IMG/VR virus record: IMGVR_UViG_3300020171_001013
Span: 1-30,808 of that record
Reading direction: 5' to 3' (one strand)
DNA from: a virus
DNA: 30,808 nt
Below the pieces are notes generated by a model. The model worked only from the letters and a program-made list of their open reading frames with translations, was not told where the DNA came from and did no database searches. Numbering within the stretch: the first letter of the stretch is position 1; each line of letters opens with the position of its first letter. The position numbers and the translations under genes were made by a program. Below are positions 14,391 to 21,630 of the stretch, piece by piece.

Positions 14391-14872
14391 TGACCAATTA
14401 TTATAAGCCCGGTGATTACAATGTGATTTGTGATAGATGTGGCATGAAGCGCAAGGCCAGCCAGTGCCGAATGACATGGGATAGCCTTTTCGTTTGTGCT
14501 GATAGATGCTGGATGCCGAGACATCCGCAAGATTTCGTAGAGGCCGTACTTGACGATCAATCGGTTTCTATCGCAAGACCCGGCGTCCAATTTTATCTCG
14601 GAGAAACCACGGTACTTACTACAGCATTAATAAATGCTACATCTATTGACATAACATCCATAACCGGATTGGCTGACAAAGATGCTCTTGGAATTGTTCT
14701 TGATAATGGCGCTTGCCACTGGACTTATAGTAACGGTACGCCTTCCGGAAACACAGTAACCTTAGGTTCTTATTTGCCAAGCAAAGCTACTGCCGGAAAT
14801 GCTGTTTATCTACCATCAATAAATAACGAAGACTTTACAACAGCAACCACCTTAACTGCAACGGGGTTATAA
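14390..14872 (+). CDS. Zinc-ribbon phage protein
   Basis: A 160-aa protein with an N-terminal metal-binding module: CDRCGMKRKASQC (14-26), then VCADRCWMPRHPQDFV (35-50). The WxPRHPQDFV ending is a hallmark of a zinc-ribbon phage protein usually found beside head-tail connector genes. In the homologues I recall the second knuckle is CxxC; here it is C36-x3-C40, one residue longer. The C-terminal part is a Thr/Ala-rich beta domain. The role is unknown; a structural neck or DNA-contacting function is possible. Confidence 0.65.
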   Translation: MTNYYKPGDYNVICDRCGMKRKASQCRMTWDSLFVCADRCWMPRHPQDFVEAVLDDQSVSIARPGVQFYLGETTVLTTALINATSIDITSITGLADKDALGIVLDNGACHWTYSNGTPSGNTVTLGSYLPSKATAGNAVYLPSINNEDFTTATTLTATGL

Positions 14873-14873
14873 A

Positions 14874-16109
14874 ATGGCAACTTCTGGTGTATATAGATAT
14901 AATGTAACAGCAAATGATATTTTAGAAGAAACGTTCGGATTGATAGGCGTATATGCTCCAGGTGAAGCTTTGGATGCTTCGGAAGTGACTGATGCGCTAA
15001 GAACCTTAAACATGATGCTAAAGACATGGCAGGCAGAGCATATAGGGTTATGGCTCAATAAGGAGCTGGTATTGTTCTTAGAAAAAAGCGAATACAAATA
15101 TAATATCGGCCCCACAGGAGATCATTGTGCCAATGCTTTTGCTAAAACGGAAGTTGCAACAGCCGCAGCCAGTGGAGCAAGTTCGCTTATTATTGATGCC
15201 GTAACAAATTTTAGCGACACATATGACAGGAATGGCATTATCACAGCAACTACCCCAACGGGAGCAGGGTCAATAACTCTAACAGGCGCTCTTGTGTCAA
15301 GCGGGATAGCTACCTTGCCGGGAAACAGAAAGATATTGATATATTCCGTAGCAGACGAATCAGGGGTTGTTTTTGGAATAACAGGCCAAGATGCTGATGG
15401 AATTGCAGTAACAGAAAATATAACAGGGCCGAATACCACGACAGTTTATAGCACATACGAATACAAAACCATAACAGCCATAACCATTGATGGAGCCGGA
15501 ACCGGCAATATAGAAGTCGGATGTGTAGGGGATGCGATAGGCATAGAGCTTGACGACGGCACGCTGCAATGGACAAATATCGGAGCGGCCCTAAGCACTA
15601 CTACAACATTAATAACCACGCTTACAGATTCCGTGGCTGTAGATAATCATGTTTATTCTTATACTGTAAAGGTTCCAAGGCCACTTGAAATAATAGAAAC
15701 CAGACTGCACGATAGCTCAGACAGAGAAAGGCCGCTTAAGCTTATATCAAGAAATGAATATATGAATCTTGCAAACAAAACAACTACCGGGCAAGCCAAC
15801 CAGATATATTATGACTCACAAACGATTGAAGGCATTATGAACATATGGCCGGCATGCTCAAACGTAAAGGATTATATAAAGTTTACTGCCCGATTGCCTA
15901 TCCAGAATCTTGAGGCAATAACAAATGATTTTGAAATATCTGCTGAATGGTTTGAGCCTATCGCTTGGAACCTGGCAGTAAGAATGTTCCCTAAATATGA
16001 AAAGGCTATTGCTCCTGGGGTAGCTTTAATGGCTGCTGATATGAAAGAAACCGCTAAAGGATTTGATAGAGAATATCAATCTATATTTATTAATATGGTA
16101 ACCAGATAA
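14874..16109 (+). CDS. P22 gp4-like head-completion/tail accessory protein
   Basis: A 411-aa protein whose N-terminus (ANDILEETFGLIGVYAPGEA, then DALRTLNMMLKTWQAEHIGL) is the helical signature of the gp4-like connector that binds under the portal and begins tail assembly. A long Thr/Gly-rich beta insert (roughly 90-260) separates it from a C-terminal helical part ending in WFEPIAWNLAVRMFPKYEKA. Because the insert is larger than in P22 gp4 (166 aa), this is a family-level call. It overlaps the next gene by one base (TAATG). Confidence 0.7.
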   Translation: MATSGVYRYNVTANDILEETFGLIGVYAPGEALDASEVTDALRTLNMMLKTWQAEHIGLWLNKELVLFLEKSEYKYNIGPTGDHCANAFAKTEVATAAASGASSLIIDAVTNFSDTYDRNGIITATTPTGAGSITLTGALVSSGIATLPGNRKILIYSVADESGVVFGITGQDADGIAVTENITGPNTTTVYSTYEYKTITAITIDGAGTGNIEVGCVGDAIGIELDDGTLQWTNIGAALSTTTTLITTLTDSVAVDNHVYSYTVKVPRPLEIIETRLHDSSDRERPLKLISRNEYMNLANKTTTGQANQIYYDSQTIEGIMNIWPACSNVKDYIKFTARLPIQNLEAITNDFEISAEWFEPIAWNLAVRMFPKYEKAIAPGVALMAADMKETAKGFDREYQSIFINMVTR

Positions 16110-17515
16110 TGGCAAAAATTGAAATAAACTTTATCAATGGAGCATATACAGCAAGGAGTAAGAATCTCAATGCCCAGCTTTGCCAGAATTTCTATATTGA
16201 AACAGATACTACCGGAGCGAAGAACGGGGTAGCTTTAATCGGTTGCCCAGGATGCATAGAATGGAAAGACACTGGTAATTATGCCGAGGTAAGAAATTTT
16301 AAAGTGTACCAGAACAATTTGTATGTAGTGGTTGGAAATACTTTGTATAAAATATCCACCGCAAAAACACAAACAACCATAGGAACCATAGGGACTTCTT
16401 CTGGTTGGGTAGATATGGAAGAGGACGGAATCTATTTAGTAATTGGAGATTCTGCTGGTGGATGGGTTTATGATGGAGGCACATTAACATATGTTTCACC
16501 CACAACATTAACGCCTTCAAGCCTTACGTACCAAGATGGATATTGCATAGCTACAATTACCGGAACTGACCAGTTTTTTATTTCTGCTCAAGATGACTTT
16601 TCTACATGGGACGCTACAGATTATGCAACCGCCGAATCAAGCGGAGATATCCTTGTATCTGCTAAATCCGTAAGGAATCAGCTTTGGCTTCTTGGTAAGT
16701 TTTCGACAGAGGTTTGGTATAATTCTGGGGAAACCTTTCCATTCAACAGAAACCCTGGTGGCGTACTTCCTTATGGATGTAGTTCTAAACGAAGCGTTGC
16801 GTTTTTTAAAGATATGTTGTTTTGGCTTGATAATCAAAATCGGGTTGTAATAGGTAAGGGACTTACGATACAGCCAGTTTCAACATATCAGATTGATTAT
16901 CAAATTGGTCTTATGAAAAGAAAAGACAATTCGGTAGGATTCACTTATTCCCAGGAAGGCCATGATTTTTACGAGATTACATTCCCTACCGATAGCAAGA
17001 CCTTCTGTTATGATATTACTACCGGAATATGGCATACAAGAGCAAGTGGAGCATTGAACAAAAGGAGTATTGCTAATTGTGCAATCGAGTTTGATAGTAA
17101 GGTTTTGGTCGGTGATTTTGAGAATGGTAAGATATATGAGTATAGCCTTGAAGCATACGACGATGATGGAGAACCTAAGGTAGCCATAAGACGAGGCCAG
17201 ACAATAAACGACAAGAAGCAAAGAATATTCTTTGGGCTTTTCGAGCTTGACATGGAGACCGGCATAGGCAATGCAGACGTAACAGATCCACAGATAATGC
17301 TTCGGTGGTCGGATGATAACGGCAAAACCTGGTCTTCTGAAAAATGGAAGTCTCTTGGAAAGACAGGAGAATATAAAACAAGAGTAAGATGGAAAAGGCT
17401 TGGAAGTTCCTTTGGCAGAATATTTGAAGTTGCGATAAGCGATGCTGTAAAGAGAAACATTACAAACGTATATGTAGATGGAACCGCTGGAGGCACAGCG
17501 AATGCCAAAACTTAA
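16109..17515 (+). CDS. P22 gp10-like packaged-DNA stabilisation (tail hub) protein
   Basis: A 468-aa protein typical of the gp10-like plug that seals packaged DNA and joins the tail. Features: LNAQLCQNFYIE near the N-terminus, YAEVRNFKVYQNNLYVVVGN and similar beta-propeller-like blades, QLWLLGKFSTEVWYNSG in the centre, and IMLRWSDDNGKTWSSEKW with RWKRLGSSFGRIFEVAISD at the C-terminus. Length matches the family (about 470 aa). It follows the gp4-like gene directly, the order seen in P22-like phages. Confidence 0.87.
   Translation: MAKIEINFINGAYTARSKNLNAQLCQNFYIETDTTGAKNGVALIGCPGCIEWKDTGNYAEVRNFKVYQNNLYVVVGNTLYKISTAKTQTTIGTIGTSSGWVDMEEDGIYLVIGDSAGGWVYDGGTLTYVSPTTLTPSSLTYQDGYCIATITGTDQFFISAQDDFSTWDATDYATAESSGDILVSAKSVRNQLWLLGKFSTEVWYNSGETFPFNRNPGGVLPYGCSSKRSVAFFKDMLFWLDNQNRVVIGKGLTIQPVSTYQIDYQIGLMKRKDNSVGFTYSQEGHDFYEITFPTDSKTFCYDITTGIWHTRASGALNKRSIANCAIEFDSKVLVGDFENGKIYEYSLEAYDDDGEPKVAIRRGQTINDKKQRIFFGLFELDMETGIGNADVTDPQIMLRWSDDNGKTWSSEKWKSLGKTGEYKTRVRWKRLGSSFGRIFEVAISDAVKRNITNVYVDGTAGGTANAKT
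17489..17493 (+). promoter_or_regulatory. Shine-Dalgarno site choosing ATG 17502
   Basis: GGAGG lies 8 nt before ATG 17502. The earlier in-frame ATG at 17478 has no purine-rich site upstream. Confidence 0.6.
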
Positions 17516-18254
17516 GCAACCACCTTTTATTGAATTGCCTAATTCTAAGAATGGTGATTGGTCGGATTCATGGCATGAATTTATAAGGGATTTGCAACCA
17601 AGAATAAACGAGCGCCCTGAATTAGTTGGAAGCACAACACCAGGCAACATAACCATAATAGACAACGCCGGAAACCTTGAGGATGGAGGAGTTTCCGTTC
17701 CATCCTTGCCAGACGGTACTATAGCAGACGAAGAATATGTAAGAGAATATACAGGCGAAAGATTTATAATCGATAACGTGTTGCCAGAAGCTGGAACGGA
17801 AGAAGGCGCAAGATTCGGAAGTTACAGAATTGGTTTATTAACAGAGAATGATTATGCTTATTTTGATGAGAATGGCAAGCTGATATTTTATGGTACTTCC
17901 GGGACACAGATAATAACTCCAGAGAACGCCACCTCAACAACCAGGTTTGCAGTGTTTGATTCGAGCGGAAACCTTAAATATAGAACCGCGGAACAACTGG
18001 CGGATGATTTAGATGGTCTTCTTGTAAGTAGGGACTATGTATCAGAAACCTTCATAACCGAGAATTTGCTTGATGAGGCTGCATTAGATGATTTAATTGT
18101 TACGGGGATTGACTCAAGTGGTGACGTGGTAATTGATTCATCAATAGAAGGCGTAGTTTTAAAAGATAGTCAATCACCTCCACATTATTGGAGAATAACG
18201 GTGAGTGTTTTGGGTGTTTTAACAACAACGGATCTGGGGGTTATTAAACCTTAA
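17502..18254 (+). CDS. Tail fibre/appendage-type protein
   Basis: A 250-aa protein if started at ATG 17502, supported by GGAGG 8 nt upstream; ATG 17478 would add eight residues. The N-terminus PPFIELPNSKNGDWSDSWHE probably docks to the tail hub. The C-terminal motif HYWRITVSVLGVLTTTDLG is common at the ends of phage fibre modules. The middle is acidic, beta-rich and repeats EYV/DYV segments. Role is inferred from position after the gp10-like gene. The next gene begins at the base after the stop. Confidence 0.6.
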   Translation: MPKLKQPPFIELPNSKNGDWSDSWHEFIRDLQPRINERPELVGSTTPGNITIIDNAGNLEDGGVSVPSLPDGTIADEEYVREYTGERFIIDNVLPEAGTEEGARFGSYRIGLLTENDYAYFDENGKLIFYGTSGTQIITPENATSTTRFAVFDSSGNLKYRTAEQLADDLDGLLVSRDYVSETFITENLLDEAALDDLIVTGIDSSGDVVIDSSIEGVVLKDSQSPPHYWRITVSVLGVLTTTDLGVIKP

Positions 18255-19160
18255 ATGCCAATACACGTTGCATTAGATGAAACGGGAAAAGTCCCAACGG
18301 CTCAACTTCCAAAGAGCCAGGGCGGGGTTACGCTTGAACAAGTGAAAGCCGACACAGATATAGCGGATGCTATATCAAAAAAACATGCGTACGGCTCTGA
18401 TAATCAGGACTTGTCTGGTTATGTTCTTACCAATGATTCAAGGCTTTCGGATGCAAGAACCCCAACTACGCATGGTCACGCTATAAGTGATGTTACAGAT
18501 CTTACAACTACCTTGGCTGGAAAAGAAACGTTCGGGGCTGTATCTTCGCATGAAGGCACATACAATCATACAAACTATAATACGGCTTACTCTCACAGTC
18601 AGGCAGCACACGCTCCATCCGGAGCACAGGCAAACGCTGATATTACTAAGGCCGAGATTGAGGCGAAGCTCACAGGGGAGATCTCAAGCCACAGCCATTC
18701 TGGTGGGGCAGACCCATTTACAAACAAACTGGTACTTGGTTCAGATAAGCCGACAGGAGCCAACACAACTCCTGTTACACTTGGGCTTTCGTTTAACTAT
18801 GAGGCTGGCAGTAAATATGTGATTGATATTTATGCTATTGTAGCCCCAGCAGTAGCCGGAACAGGGTGCGGTTTTCTAATAGACGTATCCTCTACTGTAA
18901 CATATGTCGGAACGTTCACGGCTCATCAGCTTGCCGCAACAGGAACTGTTTCAGGCGGTTCAAGCATAGGTGATTTAGGGGCTACTTCGCAAGGGGTATC
19001 TTCTGGTATGGTTGGTACTGGAAGCAACTTCGTATATGGTGGCGGGATGGTAATCACAGGGGCAAACACAGGAACGGCCACCTTTTTTTTTAGATCGGAA
19101 ACCACAGCAGTTACAACCTGTAAAGCAGCAACTATGATTCGGGTTATGAAAATGGCATAA
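18255..19160 (+). CDS. Histidine-rich tail fibre protein
   Basis: A 301-aa protein with the fibre-type segment GYVLTNDSRLSDARTPTTHG (55-74) ending in HGH (73-75), a second histidine cluster HSQAAHAP near 114-121, and HSH (146-148). In T4 the tip of the long tail fibre uses HxH motifs to bind iron and lock a trimer; similar metal-assisted trimerisation is plausible here. The C-terminal half is Gly/Thr/Ser-rich beta structure, the likely receptor-facing or head domain. There is no signal peptide. A run of nine T (19083-19091) lies in frame. Confidence 0.65.
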   Translation: MPIHVALDETGKVPTAQLPKSQGGVTLEQVKADTDIADAISKKHAYGSDNQDLSGYVLTNDSRLSDARTPTTHGHAISDVTDLTTTLAGKETFGAVSSHEGTYNHTNYNTAYSHSQAAHAPSGAQANADITKAEIEAKLTGEISSHSHSGGADPFTNKLVLGSDKPTGANTTPVTLGLSFNYEAGSKYVIDIYAIVAPAVAGTGCGFLIDVSSTVTYVGTFTAHQLAATGTVSGGSSIGDLGATSQGVSSGMVGTGSNFVYGGGMVITGANTGTATFFFRSETTAVTTCKAATMIRVMKMA

Positions 19161-19161
19161 T

Positions 19162-19503
19162 ATGGTGAATAAACTAAACGAAAAACCAAAAGAATACTTC
19201 AATGGTTTGTCGGATAATTGTTTATACTTTGAGGTCTTATATAAAGATAGACCATATGCGTATTTAGCATTTCAAATATTAAACGATTCCGCTATAATTC
19301 ATAATGAAATTATTGAGTGGAATCATAAAATAGCCAAGGTAGCCAAGATAGATTTTGAGTATGTGTCGGGCTTTTTGAAGACTATAGGCATAAAAAAGGT
19401 TGAAGCTTTTTATCCTAAAATTGAAAAAAGATGGGGTAAATTTATAAAAATATTCGGGTTTTCTGAACCTGAATATTTAATGAGAGCTACAAAGGAGCTT
19501 TAA
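19162..19503 (+). CDS. Small GNAT-like phage protein (tentative)
   Basis: A 113-aa protein with a layout like a compact N-acetyltransferase fold: LYFEVLYKDRPYAYLAFQIL, an alpha segment with YVSGFLKTIGIKKVEAFYP, and a terminal strand KIFGFSEPEYLMRA. The acetyl-CoA loop is not clear, so catalysis is doubtful. Small GNAT-like proteins occur next to ejection proteins in podoviruses (T7 gp13 is a positional parallel). It sits 1 nt after the fibre gene and 1 nt before the ejection genes. Confidence 0.4.
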   Translation: MVNKLNEKPKEYFNGLSDNCLYFEVLYKDRPYAYLAFQILNDSAIIHNEIIEWNHKIAKVAKIDFEYVSGFLKTIGIKKVEAFYPKIEKRWGKFIKIFGFSEPEYLMRATKEL

Positions 19504-19504
19504 A

Positions 19505-20200
19505 ATGGGGGTCGGAACAGCATTAATAGCATCGGCTGTTATTGGAGCTGGAACAGCGGTTTATTCTGCAAGCGCATCAAAGAAAGCTTCCGCCGCTGGA
19601 GCTAAGGCCATGACAGCCTCCTCGTATGCAGCCATGAACACCGAATGGGAAATGTATCAGCAGGCAAGAGAAGACTTTGCCCCATGGCGTGACGCTGGCG
19701 AAAGGTCATTATCTACTGCTGAAGGCATGATAAACGAAGGGCCTGGGGAATTTAAACCAAAAGAACAACCTGGCTATGAGTTTGGCTATAAGAACTTTGT
19801 TGAAAAGCCATATCTGTCTGGACAGAGTGCAAAGGGCAAACGATTAAGTGGCGAAACCATGAAAGGGCTTATTGGATATGCTCAGGACTATGCAACCACA
19901 TCTTACGATAATTTCCTGGACAGATATTATAAAAAGCTTAATCCATTTCTTCAGTTAGCTGGTACTGGACAAATCGCTGCGGGTGGTTCTGCAAATACGG
20001 CTCAAGCTACTGGAAATGCTGTTGCCGGATTGCAAACTAATATTGGGCAGGTACAGTCCCAGAATGCTCTTAATCAAGCCGCTATTTCGGGACAAGCCGC
20101 ACAAAATGTAGGCAGTGCAGCGACTGGGTTGATCTCTGGGTTATCATACGCTGGCAATCTGTCCGGTGGTAGCAGTAATCTTCAAAACCTTCAATACTAA
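19505..20200 (+). CDS. DNA-ejection (pilot) protein, small
   Basis: A 231-aa protein with an Ala/Gly-rich hydrophobic N-terminus (ALIASAVIGAGTAVYSASA) able to insert in a membrane, then PWRDAGERSLSTAEGMI, QPGYEFGYKNFVEKP, GETMKGLIGYAQDYATTSYD and LNPFLQLAGTGQ. This series is typical of DNA-transfer proteins in short-tailed phages (compare P22 gp7). These proteins leave the virion at infection and help DNA cross the cell envelope. The C-terminal third is low in complexity, rich in Ala, Gln and Gly. Confidence 0.75.
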   Translation: MGVGTALIASAVIGAGTAVYSASASKKASAAGAKAMTASSYAAMNTEWEMYQQAREDFAPWRDAGERSLSTAEGMINEGPGEFKPKEQPGYEFGYKNFVEKPYLSGQSAKGKRLSGETMKGLIGYAQDYATTSYDNFLDRYYKKLNPFLQLAGTGQIAAGGSANTAQATGNAVAGLQTNIGQVQSQNALNQAAISGQAAQNVGSAATGLISGLSYAGNLSGGSSNLQNLQY

Positions 20201-20211
20201 GGATTAGTCTT

Positions 20212-21621
20212 ATGGCAAACTTTTTAGACATATCACAAAACATGCAAATTCTTAAGGATGCAGCAACTTCTACTGAAAACAGGAGGATAGAAATATTAAA
20301 TCGGGCTGCACTAAAAAACAAAAGCGAGGAAGAAGACAAAGGCAAAAAGCTTGAAGAAGAAAAAAAAGTCTTGGATCTTGCCGATAGATATATTAAGGGC
20401 GTAACGTCTGTTGATGACTATAAGACTATGAAAGCGCATGTTGAAAAAACATATGGTATTGATTATTTGCCTAATGTGAGTTCAGAAGAAGAGCTTATGA
20501 AAGTTAAGGATTATGTTTCCGGCAACATCAAGAACTATAGAGATTATCGAGACGGCAAAGAGTATACCTTATATAAAACAAATAAAGAAACCGGCGAAAC
20601 AGAAGAAATAAAAGTAAATCAGCAGACCGGGGAAGAGTATGAGAAGAAAGGCTGGAGCAAGGCAAAGACTATTACTCCCGCCATATCTGATGTCAAAGCC
20701 AGAAAAAAGGCTGAGGCCGAGGCTGCTGCTGAAGTTAAAGCCCAATATCCTACAGAAAGCACACCAAAAACAGCTATGGAAGCATTTTTAAAGAAAAATC
20801 CAAATGCGACCATTGATGAAATAGCAGAATATTCTCAAAAATTAAAAGCAAGTGATGGTAAAAATAGCGGCAAGGGGGAGTACGCTCCAGACATGCAAAC
20901 ATATGTACATACAAAATCAGGTAAAACAAAATCTGTTAATGTAAGAGACCCAAGAGCAATTTCAGATGCTGTAGGGGCTGGATTTCAAGCTGCGGGGCCA
21001 TTGCAAAGAGGTTTCTTGCAAGAAGAAGGGAAGTCTGGTGCTGAGTATGCAAGCGAAATCGTTAAGGATGCTCAAAAAGCTCAAGGAAACATAACAACAC
21101 TTAGCACGATGGATCAATTACTTGATAGGTTTCAATCTGGTAAACTTACTAATGTAACAAAAAATATTCAAGAATGGGCAAATGCTTTTGGGCTTCCGAT
21201 AGATACTGCAAATCTTAGTTCTAAAGAAGCTTTTAATGCTCTTGGAGAACAACTTGCACTTCAATCAAGAAACATGGGTGAAGGCATGGTGTTGGCAGGG
21301 CAGATGTCAGATAAGGATGTGCAGTTTCTTAGAGATATGAATCCTCAACTTTTAATTAGTAAAGGTGGTAATAAGCTAATTATAAAAGTAAGAAAAGCTA
21401 TAGCAAAAAGAAATATTGAAAGCGCTAAGGTGGCAAAAGAATACAAAGACAATAATAATGGGGTTTTGGATCAATTAGGTTTTAGGGACTATATAGCAAA
21501 AACTCTTGGCACAAAATCTGTTTTTGGAATCCCGGAAGGGGCTACTGTAGCTGGTACTGATAGAATTACCGGACTTCCTGTTTACAAGAGTGGTGATAAA
21601 TTAATTATCCCAGATTTTTAA
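20212..21621 (+). CDS. Internal virion/ejection protein, middle-sized
   Basis: A 469-aa, lysine/glutamate-rich and strongly helical protein with probable coiled coils (around 25-60 and 155-180) and an ending IPEGATVAGTDRITGLPVYK seen at the ends of other phage internal proteins. No enzymatic motif is visible. Its place between the small and the large ejection-type proteins suggests a P22 gp20-like role, but sequence similarity to gp20 is not evident to me. Confidence 0.55.
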   Translation: MANFLDISQNMQILKDAATSTENRRIEILNRAALKNKSEEEDKGKKLEEEKKVLDLADRYIKGVTSVDDYKTMKAHVEKTYGIDYLPNVSSEEELMKVKDYVSGNIKNYRDYRDGKEYTLYKTNKETGETEEIKVNQQTGEEYEKKGWSKAKTITPAISDVKARKKAEAEAAAEVKAQYPTESTPKTAMEAFLKKNPNATIDEIAEYSQKLKASDGKNSGKGEYAPDMQTYVHTKSGKTKSVNVRDPRAISDAVGAGFQAAGPLQRGFLQEEGKSGAEYASEIVKDAQKAQGNITTLSTMDQLLDRFQSGKLTNVTKNIQEWANAFGLPIDTANLSSKEAFNALGEQLALQSRNMGEGMVLAGQMSDKDVQFLRDMNPQLLISKGGNKLIIKVRKAIAKRNIESAKVAKEYKDNNNGVLDQLGFRDYIAKTLGTKSVFGIPEGATVAGTDRITGLPVYKSGDKLIIPDF

Positions 21622-21630
21622 GGACATATT

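Noticed and set aside
17478-17501. Earlier ATG for the fibre-type protein
   Set aside because: No Shine-Dalgarno site precedes it, whereas GGAGG is correctly placed for ATG 17502.
16880-17665. 261-codon open frame on the minus strand
   Set aside because: It lies wholly across the gp10-like gene and the start of the next fibre gene, has no recognisable domain, and its composition is that of an antisense frame. Other minus-strand frames are shorter and likewise shadows.
19083-19091. T9 run in the fibre gene considered as a slippage switch
   Set aside because: It encodes three Phe in an intact frame, and long A/T runs are less surprising than G9 in DNA of this composition.
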